Shown here: one piece after another, positions 40,389 to 50,954 of the stretch
How the letters are laid out: the number at the start of each line of letters is the position of its first letter
Position numbering within the stretch: position 1 is the stretch's first letter
Assembly (NCBI GenBank): GCA_944326225.1
Contig: CALVDI010000007.1
Coordinates: 1-62,772 of the forward strand
Source: an uncultured Bacteroidales bacterium
GTDB lineage: Bacteria; Bacteroidota; Bacteroidia; Bacteroidales; UBA932
DNA: 62,772 nt
Direction of reading: 5' to 3'
Program-made: the position numbers and the translations under genes
Notes under the pieces: generated by a model
The model's input: only the letters and a program-made list of their open reading frames with translations
The model's database searches: none
What the model was told of the DNA's origin: nothing

Positions 40389-43300
40389 TTATTTGTTTTC
40401 AATGGTATCGGTGGTGTCAATAGCCTTGCTCTCCTTGCGGTGCATCCAGTCGTAGACAATCGGCACGATGAAGCCGTTGAGCAGGGTGGAGGTGAGCAGT
40501 CCTCCGAGGATGACCTTGGCCATGGGGCTCTGGATCTCGTTGCCGGGCAGGTCGCCGTTGATGGCCAGCGGAATCATCGCAAGGGCCGATGAGAGGGCCG
40601 TCATCAGGATGGGGTTGAGGCGGTCCAGGGAGCCCTGGAGTATGCACTCGCGGACGCTCAGATGCTCCTCGTTGTGCAGATGGTTGTAGCGGTTGATAAG
40701 CAGCATACCGTTACGGGTGGCGATACCGAAGAGGGCGATGAAGCCGATGATGGCCGGGATGCTCAGCTCGCCGGAGGTGATGATCAGGGCAAATACGCCT
40801 CCGATCAGGGCCAGCGGCAGATTGAGCAGCACGACTCCGCTCTGGCGGGCATCCTTGAACTCCATGTACAGCAGCAGGAAGATGACGATAATGCTCATGA
40901 TGGAGGTCAGCATGAGGGTACGGCTTGCGGCCTGCTCGCTCTCGAACTGTCCGCCGTATTCGATATGGTAGCCCTCGGGCAGCACTATCTCTGCGTCCAC
41001 GATGTCCTGTATGTCATTGACTACGCTGCGCAGGTCGCGTCCGCGGGTGTTGGCGGAGATGACGACCTTACGCTTCACGTTCTCGCGGTTGATGGTGTTG
41101 GGGCCCATGGAGGACTCCACGTCAGCCACGTAGGAGAGAGGTATCTTGCAGCCGTCGGCATCGTCTATCATCAGGTTGCGGATGCTCTCCATGTCGCCGC
41201 GGTTGTCCTCCGAGGCGCGGACCACGAGGTTGAAGGTCTTGCCTTCCTCGTAGACCTGCGATACGGTCTCGCCGGCCATATTGACTGTGACGAACTCGGC
41301 AAAGGCCGGCAGGGAGATGCCGTAGCGGGCGAGCATGTCGCGCTTGGGGGTGATCTTGAGCTCGGGACGCTCGATCTGCTGCTCGACGTTGAGGTCGGCT
41401 ATGCCCTCAACTCCGCTTATCGCGCTCTTGATGCGGTTGCCTATGACGAACATCTCGTTGAGGTTGTCGCCGAAAAGCTTGATGGCTATGCTGGCCTGGG
41501 TACCGCTGAGCATGGCGTCGATACGGTGGCTGATAGGCTGGCCTATCTCGATGTTGGCTCCGCTTATGGTCGAGAGCTTCTCACGCACCTCGTCCAGCAG
41601 TTCCGCGTGGGAGCGGTCTTTCAGTACGAAGGGAGCCTCTATCTCGGATACATTGACGCCCAGGGCGTGCTCGTCCAGTTCGGCGCGTCCGGTCTTGCGG
41701 GCCACGGTCTGGATCTCGGGAATGGTCAGCAGCAGTTCCTCGGCCCTGCGTCCGATGCGGTCGGATTCCTCCAGGGAGATGCCGGGCAGGGAGCTGACGT
41801 TAATCGTGAACGAGCCTTCGTTGAACGGAGGCAGGAAGCTGTGTCCGAGAGTGAAGAACAGGCCGAGGGCCGCTGCGAACAGGGCCAGGGTAGAGCCTCC
41901 GACTATGGCCTTGTGGTTCAATGCCCAGTTCAGGCCGTTGCGGTAGTGCTTCTTGAGCCATACGGCCACGAATGCCTCCTTGGGCACCTTGGTGCTGTGC
42001 TTCTTGCCGCCTAAGAGATAGGAGCATAGCACGGGGGTCAGGGTCAGGGCCACTATAGTCGAGGCAAATAGGGCCACGATGAATGATATTCCGAGAGGGA
42101 TGAGCATCCTCCCCTCCATGCCGCTGAGGAAGAACAGGGGCACGAAGCTGACGATGATGATCAGGGTCGAGTTGAGAATCGGCATACGCACCTCCTTGGA
42201 GGCGTTGAACACCACATCCACAACGGGCAGCCGCTTGTCGGGCGGCAAGGCCCTGTTCTCCCGCAGGTGTTTCCAGACATTTTCCACATCCACTATCGCG
42301 TCGTCCACGAGGGAGCCTATGGCGATGGCCATGCCTCCGAGACTCATGGTGTTGAGGCTCAGCCCGAATGCGTCCAGCACGAGTATCGTCACCAGCAGTG
42401 ACAGCGGCAGGGTAATCAGGGAGATGACGGTGGTGCGGAAGTTGGCCAGGAAGACGAAGAGCACGATGACCACGAAGATGGCACCCTCGTAGAGGGACCT
42501 CTTGACGTTGTTGATGGAGTTCTCGATAAATGTGCTCTGGCGGAATATGTCGGTGGACACATGCACGTCGGCGGGCAGGTTCTTCTGCAGGTCGGCGATG
42601 GCGGCGTCCAGTCTCTCGGTCAGCTCGATGGTGCCGGTATTGGGCTGTTTGGTGACGGTGAGCAGTACGGCGGGCTTGCCCCGTTCGGAAGCCAGGCCGA
42701 GCTTGGGCTGCTGGGCTCCGATACGCACGTCGGCCACGTCCTCCAGGGTCACTGGCATTCCGCTCTCAGTGGTTTTGATGACCGATGCGGCCATCTCCTG
42801 TACGTCCTGGGTGGAGACCACTCCGCGCACGATGTATTCGTTGCCGTATTCGTAGATGACACCTCCGTTGGTGTTCTGGTTCATGCCTCTGGTTACGGCC
42901 ATCACCTCGCCGAGTGTCACTCCGTAGTGTTTCATCTTCTCAGGGTGAATCAGGACCTGATACTCCTTGATGTCGCCTCCGAGCACTGCCACCTGGGCCA
43001 CGCCTCCGGTGGACAGCAGTCTGGGACGGAATGTCCAGTCGGCCAGCGTCCGCAGATCCAGCATCGAGGTGCTGTCGGCGGTCAGGCCTATGATCATCAG
43101 CTCTCCGAGGATGGAGGACTGGGGGCCGAGGGTAGGGTTGCCGGCGGTCTCTGGCAGATCCTCTGCGGCTGCGGCCAGTTTCTCCGACACGATCTGGCGG
43201 GCCAGGTATATGTCGGTGCCCCAGTCGAACTCAACCCATACTACGGAGAATCCGGTGGTGGAAGAGCTGCGCACCCTGCGGACTCCGGTGGAGCCGTTGA

Positions 43301-43517
43301 CGGCGGTCTCGATGGGGAAGGTCACAAGCTGCTCGACCTCCTCGGCGGCCATTCCGTTGGCCTCGGTCATGACGACTACCGTGGGGGCGTTGAGGTCGGG
43401 GAATACGTCTATCTCGGCGTTGAAGGTCCTGTACAGTCCGGCCGCGAACAGCAGTACCGACGCAACAAGTATCAGCAGCCGGTTCTGCAGGGAGAAATGT
43501 ATTATCTTATTGAGCAT
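40389..43517 (-). CDS. czcA: CusA/CzcA-type heavy-metal RND efflux pump
   Basis: A 1042-residue inner-membrane proton-driven pump. The order of 12 transmembrane helices and two periplasmic loops is the RND layout. Signatures include the N-terminal RLLILVASVLLFAAGLYRTF, helix-4 GGMAIAIGSLVDDAIVDVEN with the charged residues used for proton transport, and periplasmic porter motifs such as FGDNLNEMF. The heavy-metal-efflux subfamily is indicated by similarity to CzcA/CusA. Substrate (Cu/Ag, Co/Zn/Cd, Ni) cannot be read from sequence. It ends 14 nt before czcC and starts 12 nt after czcB. Confidence 0.93.
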   Translation of the reverse strand: MLNKIIHFSLQNRLLILVASVLLFAAGLYRTFNAEIDVFPDLNAPTVVVMTEANGMAAEEVEQLVTFPIETAVNGSTGVRRVRSSSTTGFSVVWVEFDWGTDIYLARQIVSEKLAAAAEDLPETAGNPTLGPQSSILGELMIIGLTADSTSMLDLRTLADWTFRPRLLSTGGVAQVAVLGGDIKEYQVLIHPEKMKHYGVTLGEVMAVTRGMNQNTNGGVIYEYGNEYIVRGVVSTQDVQEMAASVIKTTESGMPVTLEDVADVRIGAQQPKLGLASERGKPAVLLTVTKQPNTGTIELTERLDAAIADLQKNLPADVHVSTDIFRQSTFIENSINNVKRSLYEGAIFVVIVLFVFLANFRTTVISLITLPLSLLVTILVLDAFGLSLNTMSLGGMAIAIGSLVDDAIVDVENVWKHLRENRALPPDKRLPVVDVVFNASKEVRMPILNSTLIIIVSFVPLFFLSGMEGRMLIPLGISFIVALFASTIVALTLTPVLCSYLLGGKKHSTKVPKEAFVAVWLKKHYRNGLNWALNHKAIVGGSTLALFAAALGLFFTLGHSFLPPFNEGSFTINVSSLPGISLEESDRIGRRAEELLLTIPEIQTVARKTGRAELDEHALGVNVSEIEAPFVLKDRSHAELLDEVREKLSTISGANIEIGQPISHRIDAMLSGTQASIAIKLFGDNLNEMFVIGNRIKSAISGVEGIADLNVEQQIERPELKITPKRDMLARYGISLPAFAEFVTVNMAGETVSQVYEEGKTFNLVVRASEDNRGDMESIRNLMIDDADGCKIPLSYVADVESSMGPNTINRENVKRKVVISANTRGRDLRSVVNDIQDIVDAEIVLPEGYHIEYGGQFESEQAASRTLMLTSIMSIIVIFLLLYMEFKDARQSGVVLLNLPLALIGGVFALIITSGELSIPAIIGFIALFGIATRNGMLLINRYNHLHNEEHLSVRECILQGSLDRLNPILMTALSSALAMIPLAINGDLPGNEIQSPMAKVILGGLLTSTLLNGFIVPIVYDWMHRKESKAIDTTDTIENK

Positions 43518-43529
43518 GGCTGTCCTGGA

Positions 43530-44807
43530 TTAATGTGAATGGCTGTGTGCGGGGATGGCGTTGCTTGCCGAGGCCAGCTTTACGTGGATGGCTCCGTGGG
43601 TTACGACAGTCTCGCCTCCGTGCAGGCCGGAGAGTATCTCGTAGCGGTTGCCGTCAGTGGCGCCGAGGGTGACTTCCTGCTTCTTGTAGCAGGTCGGGTC
43701 CAGCTGGATATATACGAAGTTGTGACCTTGTTCCTCCGTGATGGCCTCTACGGGCAGGCTGATTACACCGTCACGCTCTTCGGAGAGCAGCCAGATCTGA
43801 GCGTATGCTCCGGCGAGTATGTCATCGGAGGCGTTGATGGCGAATGTCACGGGGATGTAGGCGTTGGTCTCGTCTGTCGAGCGGCCGTATCCGAGCAGGC
43901 GGCCGTTGAGTCCGGCGGTGCTGAACACCTTGTCAGAGTAGGAAAGTCTGAAGTTGGCGGATTTCACTCCCGGCAGGCGGCTGAGATATCTTTCGGATAC
44001 GTCGGCCTTGAGATACATGCTGTTGCCCGAGAGTACAGTGGCCAGGGGTGTTCCGACAGATACGTAGTCACCTTCTTTAACAAGGCAGGACTCCACATAT
44101 CCGCTGGCGGGAGACTTGACAGCAGTACCGTTGCCGCTGCCGTCTGCCGCAAGGGCTTCATATGTCAGGCGGGCTGTCTCATAACGGCCTTTTGCGGCCT
44201 CGTATTCCTGGCGGGAGACGATATTGTCCTCTACCAGCTTGGCAGCTCTCTCGTATTCTTTCTGTGCTGTCTCATATGCGATGCGGGCCCTCTGTACCGG
44301 GTCTCCGTCCTGAAGGTTGCTGGACGAGATGGTGAACATCGGGGAACCTTCATTGACGAGGCTGCCTTCCACGAGGGGGGCAGCGAACGACACTACGCCT
44401 GGAACGTTGGCCACGACTGTAGACTCGTTGCCGGGTGCCGGCATTATCCTTCCGCTTACCTCAAGTACGCTTCTGAATTTGCCCGGCATTATCGTTTCGG
44501 CCTTGACTCCGGCCGCTGCCGCGCTCTCGGCACTGAGGATTATCTCGTCGGGAGAGCCCTCGCCCTCTGAGTGGATGTCGCCCTCATGGCTGTGTCCGCT
44601 GTGGTCATGGCCGGCATGATTCTCATGCGCCCCGTGCTCATGCCCCTCGTGGTCATGAACATGGCCGTCATGGCTGTGGCCTTCGTGTATCTCCTCACTG
44701 TGGCCGTGAGCGTCACCGGTGTTCTGTGAATTCTTGCATGAAGCGAGTGACCAGCATACGGCGATGCAGAGCACTCCTGAAAAAATAGCCTTTAATGTCC
44801 GTTTCAT
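43530..44807 (-). CDS. czcB: Periplasmic adaptor of metal efflux with His-rich N-terminus
   Basis: A 425-residue membrane-fusion protein. The signal/lipoprotein region is LCIAVCWSLASC, Cys24, followed by a very His/Asp/Glu-rich segment (about 35-85, dozens of His such as HSHDGHVHDHEGHEHG) able to bind metals in the periplasm. The rest has barrel-sandwich and hairpin parts (VVANVPGVVSFAAPLVEGSL, ARIAYETAQKEYERAAKLVE). This histidine-rich extension suggests Zn, Ni, Cu or Co sensing or buffering. The gene is first in the operon and is preceded by a -7 box at 44860-44853 and a palindrome. Confidence 0.9.
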   Translation of the reverse strand: MKRTLKAIFSGVLCIAVCWSLASCKNSQNTGDAHGHSEEIHEGHSHDGHVHDHEGHEHGAHENHAGHDHSGHSHEGDIHSEGEGSPDEIILSAESAAAAGVKAETIMPGKFRSVLEVSGRIMPAPGNESTVVANVPGVVSFAAPLVEGSLVNEGSPMFTISSSNLQDGDPVQRARIAYETAQKEYERAAKLVEDNIVSRQEYEAAKGRYETARLTYEALAADGSGNGTAVKSPASGYVESCLVKEGDYVSVGTPLATVLSGNSMYLKADVSERYLSRLPGVKSANFRLSYSDKVFSTAGLNGRLLGYGRSTDETNAYIPVTFAINASDDILAGAYAQIWLLSEERDGVISLPVEAITEEQGHNFVYIQLDPTCYKKQEVTLGATDGNRYEILSGLHGGETVVTHGAIHVKLASASNAIPAHSHSH

Positions 44808-44852
44808 GTATGGAAAGTTATTGCAGTTGTTACTTTAAATTTACAAACTGCG

Positions 44853-44860
44853 CAAAAATA
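44853..44860 (-). promoter_or_regulatory. -7 box of the metal-efflux operon
   Basis: TATTTTTG on the minus strand, 45 nt upstream of the czcB ATG. No good -33 element lies at the usual distance; the palindrome at 44873-44887 occupies that area, which fits regulated expression. Confidence 0.55.
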
Positions 44861-44872
44861 CTTTCCACCTCA

Positions 44873-44887
44873 TGCAACCCGGTTGCA
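44873..44887. promoter_or_regulatory. Palindromic operator candidate between czcB and asmA
   Basis: TGCAACC-C-GGTTGCA is a perfect 15-bp palindrome just upstream of the czcB -7 box. It could bind a metal-responsive dimeric regulator, which is not encoded in the window. Confidence 0.55.
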
Positions 44888-44892
44888 AACTG

Positions 44893-44925
44893 TTTGACGG
44901 GGAATTGAAAATTTTAGTAACTTGC
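44893..44925 (+). promoter_or_regulatory. Promoter of the AsmA-rfb-uup operon
   Basis: TTTG (44893-44896) and, 21 nt on, TAACTTGC (44918-44925). The start codon is at 44956. Confidence 0.55.
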
Positions 44926-44955
44926 AGCCTGTTTTAAGCATCTGCAGGATAAGAA

Positions 44956-47900
44956 ATGAAACCTGGATTGAAAAAGACCCTGAAAGTTGTTGTTATTACT
45001 ATAGGTACTCTGCTGGGACTGTGTATCGTGGCCGTAGCCGTGGTGCTGTGGTTCGTGCTGACTCCGTCCAAGCTGACTCCTATGGTAGAGAAGGCTGCCA
45101 ATACATATCTCAACGCGGATGTGAAGGTGGGCAATGTGGACGTGGCGTTTTTCTCTACATTTCCGCGTTTTACCATCAAAATAGATGACGGTGAACTTGT
45201 CTCGCATGTAGCCGGCGCTGACAGTCTGCGCTCTTCACGTCCGTACAGGGATTCCCTGTTGCAGTTTGCGCGCTGCAGTGTCTCGCTCAATCCGCTGCCG
45301 CTTATCACGGACAACAGGATTGTGATCGGAAGGGTACTTTTGGACAGCGCAAAGGTGTATGCGTGGAGGGACTCTTCCGGCAATGCCAACTGGAATGTCA
45401 TGTCGGCAGCCGGTGACGCCGACGCGGTGGAGGACACTTCCGCCACCGGCGGTTTCAGACCGAAATCCATAGTGTTGCGCTCATTGAGGATAAAGGATGC
45501 CGATATCGTGTTCAATGACCGTTCGACAGATGTCTATGCCATGGTGAGGGACGTGAACAGCCGGATAAGGTTAGGTGCCGGGGTGCGCGGGGCTGCGGCT
45601 GCTGTGGAACTCTCGTGCGGCAATCTGTTTTTATGGCAGCGGGGAAATGTCTTGGTGAAACGGACGGCCCTGTCCCTGAATACCAATGTCGGTTTCAACG
45701 CCGACAGCATGAAGGTGGTGCTGCGTAATGCGGATTTGGGTGTCAATGACATCAATCTGTCTCTTAACGGTACGTTACGGGGAGATTCTGTACGTAGGGC
45801 GATGGATGTGGATCTGGCGTTTGAGGCAGTCGCTCCATCTGTGGAGAGGGCTCTTAATCTGATTCCGGAGTCGGTGGTGAGGCATCAGGACCTGACGGCT
45901 GACGGAACGGTGATGCTGGAAGGAGCGGTGAGGGGCGTTTACGGAAACGGTTTGATGCCCACTGTCAGCCTTTGTATGAAGATAGAGGACGCATCGGCGC
46001 ATTACGGGGGACTGCCTTACGGTATCGACAGCCTGGAGGCTGATTTCGACGCTTTCGTGGATCTGGCCCGGGAACAGGAGTCCTATCTGGATCTGAAGAT
46101 ATTCAAGTTGCATGGCAATGACATAGACGTGTTGGCCGACGCGAAGGTGACAGAGCTGTTCGAGGATCCTCTGATAGCCTTGAATGCCAAGGCCGGAATA
46201 GATTTGGGAAGTATCGCCAAGACGTTCCCGCTGCAGGAGGGCATAGAACTGTCCGGTCTGGTTGACGCGGACCTGAAGATACGTACCAGACTGTCTACTA
46301 TAAAGAATCAGGATTTCGGCCGGATATTCGCTGCCGGCAAGTTGGATATGGACAGGGTGTCGCTAAAAGACACAGTCAGCGGTCTGGACGCGGTAGGTGA
46401 TATCAATCTGAAGTTTTTCGGAGGCAAGGCATTGGGCCTGAGCGGAGAAGTGTCCAAGCTGCATTTCAAGAGCCCTTGGGCAAATGCCGTGGCCGACAGT
46501 CTGCGGTTGAAGGTGATGTCCACCCGTCCTAAGGATACTACCCGTGTGTTCCAGGTAAAGGCGGATTTCCGGATGAACAGGGTAGGAGCGGCGGTAGGGG
46601 ACTCGCTGAGGGTGTTCTGCGGCCGTGGAGGGGCTGTCGCCTCGTTGGGTCCTCAGCCGGATGCTCCGGAGCGTCCCCGGGCCTCGCTGGATGTGGATAC
46701 GGATACGCTGTTCCTCAAATACGGAGATATCAGGGGCGGATTCAATAAAGGCTCGCTCAAGTTGACTGCGGACAAGGTCCGTGACTCGCTCTGGCGTCCG
46801 GATATGTCGGTGGAGTTCAACCGTCTGCATGGCGGAATGGGAGACTCGCTCGGAGTCTTCTGTCTGCGCGGCGGGCTTACAGCATCGCTGAAGCCGCAGG
46901 CGAAGAAGACCGGGATGCCGAGACTTACGGTGAAAGTGGAGACGGATTCAATATTTGCGAGAGCCGGGGATATCACCGGAGGTATGAAGAAAGGTGTTAT
47001 AAAGGTCAATGCGGACAAGGTCAGGGACTCGCTCTGGCTGCCTTCCGGAACGATAAGGTTCAACAGGCTTGTGGCAGAGGTGCCTCAATGTGCCCTTCCC
47101 ATCCGGTTCAACAAGACTGTCGTCAAGTTCGGGGACAGGCAGATAACCTTGAAGAAGGCGGCTGTGCGGGTGGGACGGTCCAATGTCGTGCTCTCCGGCA
47201 CGGTGCATGACCTTTATGGAGCGATGCGCCATGGCCACATGCTGCGGGCCAATCTGGACGTAAGTTCCAAGAACGTGAATTTCAACCAGCTGATGAGGGC
47301 CTTTGCATCACCGGAGGCGACGGCGCAGCAGATAGAGGCCGATACCTCCTCGACGGCACTGAGCCTGTTCAAGGTCCCGGACAATATTGACTTCAAGTTT
47401 ACGACGGACATAGACAAGATGCGTTTCGGCAAGTATGTCTTCCGGAATATAGACGGCACGGCTGAGATCAAAGACAGTCATGTGTATTTGGAGAATCTGA
47501 GTCTCAATGCCTTCGACAGCACGAGCCTGAATGCCTCGCTTATCTACAAGGCGGCTTCGTCCAAGTTCGGCTATGCTGGATTCGACATCAAGGTCAAGGA
47601 CATAGACATAGCATCATTGGTGAACGCCACTCCGTCGATAGACTCTTTGGTGCCCATGCTCCAGTCATTCAAGGGAAAGGTGCAGGTGGATGTCGCGGCT
47701 GAGGGAGTGCTCGACTCAACTCTCAATATCATGATACCGTCGCTGCGCTCGGCCATATACATCCGGGGCGACTCCTTGGTGCTGATGGACGGAGAGACAT
47801 TCGCTGAGATATCGAGAAAACTGATGTTCGAGAATAAGGAAGAGAATCTCATAGACAGTATCTCTGTCAATATCACTGTCAAGGACGGAGCGGTGAACAT

Positions 47901-48357
47901 CTATCCGTTCTTAGTGGAGATAGACCGCTACAAGGCGGCTGTCGGAGGAGTGCAGAATCTGGACATGAGCTTTGACTACCACATATCGATACTCAAGTCT
48001 CCTCTGCCGTTCAAGGCCGGACTGAATATACGCGGGACGCTGGACGATATGCGTTTCGGTATAGGCCGGGCCAAATACAAGGACGCGGTGACGCCCGTGG
48101 AGACCCGCAGGATAGACACCCTCCGCTTCAATCTCAGCGATGAGATTACCCGGCGTTTCAAGAGTGCAAGCGAGCGGAACAGGTGGGGCGACAGGGCTGC
48201 GGCGCGTACTCGCATAGACTGGAAGCACCGCCGTGACTCGGCTCTCCAGCACCGTCAGATACGGTTTGACGGGGATTCTATACAGTGGGAGAGAATGCCT
48301 GTCCACAAGGTGGACACTGCCGCAGTGATAATAGATAACCTAAAGAGTGTGCAATGA
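44956..48357 (+). CDS. AsmA-like giant envelope protein
   Basis: A 1,133-residue protein with one N-terminal transmembrane helix ([20 protein letters not shown]) and a very long periplasmic region of repetitive beta strands, as in AsmA/TamB/YhdP proteins thought to carry lipids between membranes. The N-terminal AsmA signature is visible around [20 protein letters not shown]. Residues about 541-703 hold two tandem repeats of about 80 residues ([17 protein letters not shown] and [30 protein letters not shown] and [13 protein letters not shown]). It overlaps rfbA by 4 nt and probably shares its promoter. Confidence 0.85.
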   Translation: MKPGLKKTLKVVVITIGTLLGLCIVAVAVVLWFVLTPSKLTPMVEKAANTYLNADVKVGNVDVAFFSTFPRFTIKIDDGELVSHVAGADSLRSSRPYRDSLLQFARCSVSLNPLPLITDNRIVIGRVLLDSAKVYAWRDSSGNANWNVMSAAGDADAVEDTSATGGFRPKSIVLRSLRIKDADIVFNDRSTDVYAMVRDVNSRIRLGAGVRGAAAAVELSCGNLFLWQRGNVLVKRTALSLNTNVGFNADSMKVVLRNADLGVNDINLSLNGTLRGDSVRRAMDVDLAFEAVAPSVERALNLIPESVVRHQDLTADGTVMLEGAVRGVYGNGLMPTVSLCMKIEDASAHYGGLPYGIDSLEADFDAFVDLAREQESYLDLKIFKLHGNDIDVLADAKVTELFEDPLIALNAKAGIDLGSIAKTFPLQEGIELSGLVDADLKIRTRLSTIKNQDFGRIFAAGKLDMDRVSLKDTVSGLDAVGDINLKFFGGKALGLSGEVSKLHFKSPWANAVADSLRLKVMSTRPKDTTRVFQVKADFRMNRVGAAVGDSLRVFCGRGGAVASLGPQPDAPERPRASLDVDTDTLFLKYGDIRGGFNKGSLKLTADKVRDSLWRPDMSVEFNRLHGGMGDSLGVFCLRGGLTASLKPQAKKTGMPRLTVKVETDSIFARAGDITGGMKKGVIKVNADKVRDSLWLPSGTIRFNRLVAEVPQCALPIRFNKTVVKFGDRQITLKKAAVRVGRSNVVLSGTVHDLYGAMRHGHMLRANLDVSSKNVNFNQLMRAFASPEATAQQIEADTSSTALSLFKVPDNIDFKFTTDIDKMRFGKYVFRNIDGTAEIKDSHVYLENLSLNAFDSTSLNASLIYKAASSKFGYAGFDIKVKDIDIASLVNATPSIDSLVPMLQSFKGKVQVDVAAEGVLDSTLNIMIPSLRSAIYIRGDSLVLMDGETFAEISRKLMFENKEENLIDSISVNITVKDGAVNIYPFLVEIDRYKAAVGGVQNLDMSFDYHISILKSPLPFKAGLNIRGTLDDMRFGIGRAKYKDAVTPVETRRIDTLRFNLSDEITRRFKSASERNRWGDRAAARTRIDWKHRRDSALQHRQIRFDGDSIQWERMPVHKVDTAAVIIDNLKSVQ

Positions 48358-49250
48358 AAGGAATAGTGCTTGCCGGAGGTTCCGGCACAAGACTTTATCC
48401 CATAACTAAGGGAGTAAGCAAGCAGTTGCTTCCCATATATGACAAGCCGATGGTGTATTATCCCATATCAGTGCTGATGCTTGCCGGCATCAGGGATATA
48501 CTCATAATATCCACGCCTCAGGACCTGCCAGGGTTCCGCCGTCTGCTCGGAGACGGTCAGGATATAGGCGTGCGCTTCGAGTATGCGGAGCAGCCTTCTC
48601 CGGACGGACTGGCCCAGGCCTTTATCATAGGCCGGCAGTTTATCGGAGAAGATGCGGCCTGTCTGATTCTGGGAGACAATATTTTCTATGGCAGTCATTT
48701 TACCGGAATGCTCTCAAGAGCGGTGGAAAGAGCCGAGCGGGACAATGTGGCGACGGTCTTCGGCTACTGGGTGGCTGATCCGGAGCGTTACGGTGTGGCG
48801 GAGATGGACGCCGATGGCAATGTGCTGAGCATAGAGGAGAAACCGGCGCGGCCCAAGTCCAACTATGCCGTAACAGGCCTGTACTTCTATCCCAACGAGG
48901 TGGTGGAGGTGGCTGCCGGAGTCAGGCCGTCGGCTCGCGGAGAGCTGGAGATAACATCTGTCAATCAGGAGTTTCTCAATCGCGGACGTTTGCGGCTGGA
49001 GACATTGGGCCGCGGCTTTGCATGGCTGGATACCGGAACTCATGATTCTCTGGCGGAGGCCTCGACTTTCATAGAGGTGATAGAGAAGAGGCAGGGGCTG
49101 AAGATTGCCTGCCTGGAGGGTATCGCCATGGAGCAGGGGTGGATAGGCCCTGAGCAGATGAGGCGGCTTGCAGAGCCGATGAAAAAGAACCAGTACGGGC
49201 AGTATCTGCTGCAACTGGCGGAGGATGCCGAGAAACAGACAGTGAGATAA
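48354..49250 (+). CDS. rfbA: Glucose-1-phosphate thymidylyltransferase
   Basis: A 298-residue enzyme forming dTDP-glucose from dTTP and glucose-1-phosphate, the first step of dTDP-deoxysugar synthesis. The nucleotide-binding motif [20 protein letters not shown] is at 8-27, the metal/active-site ILGDNIFYG near residue 106, and [13 protein letters not shown] later. Length matches RmlA. It overlaps the AsmA gene (ATGA) and is followed at 4 nt by rfbC, giving tight coupling. Confidence 0.96.
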   Translation: MKGIVLAGGSGTRLYPITKGVSKQLLPIYDKPMVYYPISVLMLAGIRDILIISTPQDLPGFRRLLGDGQDIGVRFEYAEQPSPDGLAQAFIIGRQFIGEDAACLILGDNIFYGSHFTGMLSRAVERAERDNVATVFGYWVADPERYGVAEMDADGNVLSIEEKPARPKSNYAVTGLYFYPNEVVEVAAGVRPSARGELEITSVNQEFLNRGRLRLETLGRGFAWLDTGTHDSLAEASTFIEVIEKRQGLKIACLEGIAMEQGWIGPEQMRRLAEPMKKNQYGQYLLQLAEDAEKQTVR

Positions 49251-49254
49251 GGCT

Positions 49255-49824
49255 ATGGAAGTGATAAGGACTGCAATAGATGGTGTGGTGATAATAGAGC
49301 CGCGCGTCTTCCGGGATTCGAGGGGATATTTCTTCGAGTCATTCAATCTAAAGGAGTTTGAGCAGAAAGTCCGTCCCGTGAATTTTGTCCAGGACAACGA
49401 GTCCTGCTCTTCCTACGGAGTGCTGCGCGGCCTGCATTTTCAGAAACCGCCGTTTGCCCAGAGCAAGCTGGTGCGGGTGGTACAGGGGAGGGTCCTCGAT
49501 GTGGCCGTGGACATACGCAGGGGCTCGCCCACGTTCGGGCAGCACGTCGCAGTGGAACTTTCCGGGGAGAACCACCGGCAGTTTTTCATTCCAAGGGGAT
49601 TCGCGCATGGTTTTTGTGTGCTCAGCACCGCAGCTCTTTTTCAGTACAAGTGCGACAATTTCTATGCTCCGCAGAGCGAGGGGGCTGTGGCGTGGAATGA
49701 CCCGGAGTTGGGCATAGACTGGAAGGTGAGCCCGCAGGATGTTATTTTATCGGAAAAGGATGCCCGGCATCCGCTCCTGAAGGACGTTTCCGAACTGTTT
49801 GATTACCATGACAACTTGTATTAA
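49255..49824 (+). CDS. rfbC: dTDP-4-dehydrorhamnose 3,5-epimerase
   Basis: A 189-residue cupin-type epimerase acting on dTDP-4-keto-6-deoxyglucose. Active-site landmarks are the His in LRGLHFQKPP (about 63) and FIPRGFAHGF, a conserved Lys (AQSKLVRVV), and a downstream Tyr/Asp region (YKCDNFYAPQSEGAV). The order rfbA-rfbC-rfbB with gaps of 2-4 nt is typical. The reductase rfbD needed to finish dTDP-rhamnose is not in this window. Confidence 0.95.
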   Translation: MEVIRTAIDGVVIIEPRVFRDSRGYFFESFNLKEFEQKVRPVNFVQDNESCSSYGVLRGLHFQKPPFAQSKLVRVVQGRVLDVAVDIRRGSPTFGQHVAVELSGENHRQFFIPRGFAHGFCVLSTAALFQYKCDNFYAPQSEGAVAWNDPELGIDWKVSPQDVILSEKDARHPLLKDVSELFDYHDNLY

Positions 49825-49826
49825 TT

Positions 49827-50954
49827 ATGAATTATAAGCGCAATATACTGATAACCGGCGGAGCTGGTTTCATAGGCAGCCACGTGGTTCGCCTGTTCGT
49901 CAACAAGTACCCCGAGTACCGCATAGTGAATCTGGACAAGCTGACGTACGCCGGCAACCTGGCCAACCTCAAGGACATCGGGAATGCCCCGAACTACGTG
50001 TTCGTGCGTGCCGACATCTGCGATTTCGAGACGGTCTGCGGCATCTTCCGGACATACGGTATCGATGGAGTCATCCATCTTGCCGCCGAGAGCCACGTGG
50101 ACCGTTCCATCAAGGACCCGTTTACCTTCGCCCGTACAAACGTCATGGGCACTCTGTCGCTCCTGCAGGCCGCCAAAGTGTACTGGGAGTCACTTCCGGA
50201 GAGATATGGGGGAAAGCGTTTCTACCATATCTCCACGGACGAGGTGTACGGGGCTTTGGAGCTGACCCGTCCTGATGGCGTGCGCTCCGATATCAGTGCC
50301 CATATGGTGTACGGAGACGAGTTCTTCCGCGAGACCACCCGCTACAGCCCCCACAGCCCCTACAGCGCGTCGAAGGCTTCCTCGGACCATTTCGTGCGGG
50401 CCTTCCACGACACCTACGGGATGCCGTCGATAGTGACCAACTGCTCCAACAACTACGGCCCGTATCAGTTTCCGGAGAAGCTGATACCGCTGTTTATCAA
50501 CAATATCCGTCACCGCAGGCCTCTGCCGGTATACGGTAGGGGGGAGAACGTGCGGGACTGGCTGTACGTGGAGGACCACGCAAGGGCCATCGACCTTATC
50601 TTCCATGAGGGCAAGGTGGCGGATACGTATAACATCGGCGGGTTCAACGAGTGGAAGAACATCGACCTTATCAAGGTCATTGTCAAGACCACAGACCGGC
50701 TGTTGGGACATCCTGAGGGCTATTCGGACAGTCTCATCACTTTCGTGACGGACCGTGCCGGCCATGACTTGCGGTACGCGATAGATGCCACGAAGCTGCA
50801 CCGCGAGTTGGGCTGGAGTCCGAGCCTGCAGTTCGAGGAGGGCATAGAGAAGACCGTGCGGTGGTATCTGGACAATCAGGCCTGGGTGGACAACATCACA
50901 TCCGGGGAATATGAGAAGTATTACGAGGAGATGTACGGAGGCCGTCGGGGATGA
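49827..50954 (+). CDS. rfbB: dTDP-glucose 4,6-dehydratase
   Basis: A 375-residue short-chain dehydrogenase of the extended type that makes dTDP-4-keto-6-deoxyglucose. The NAD+ site is GGAGFIGSHVV (about 10-20), the active-site Ser/Thr-Asp-Glu triad region is HISTDEVYG, and the catalytic YSASK follows (YSPHSPYSASKASSDH). Length is a little above the usual 350 or so, with an insertion before the active site. It overlaps the next ABC-F gene by 4 nt. Confidence 0.95.
   Translation: MNYKRNILITGGAGFIGSHVVRLFVNKYPEYRIVNLDKLTYAGNLANLKDIGNAPNYVFVRADICDFETVCGIFRTYGIDGVIHLAAESHVDRSIKDPFTFARTNVMGTLSLLQAAKVYWESLPERYGGKRFYHISTDEVYGALELTRPDGVRSDISAHMVYGDEFFRETTRYSPHSPYSASKASSDHFVRAFHDTYGMPSIVTNCSNNYGPYQFPEKLIPLFINNIRHRRPLPVYGRGENVRDWLYVEDHARAIDLIFHEGKVADTYNIGGFNEWKNIDLIKVIVKTTDRLLGHPEGYSDSLITFVTDRAGHDLRYAIDATKLHRELGWSPSLQFEEGIEKTVRWYLDNQAWVDNITSGEYEKYYEEMYGGRRG

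Noticed and set aside
40662-42014. Plus-strand open frame of 450 codons opposite czcA
   Set aside because: Antisense shadow of a clear RND pump; no domain or ribosome site.
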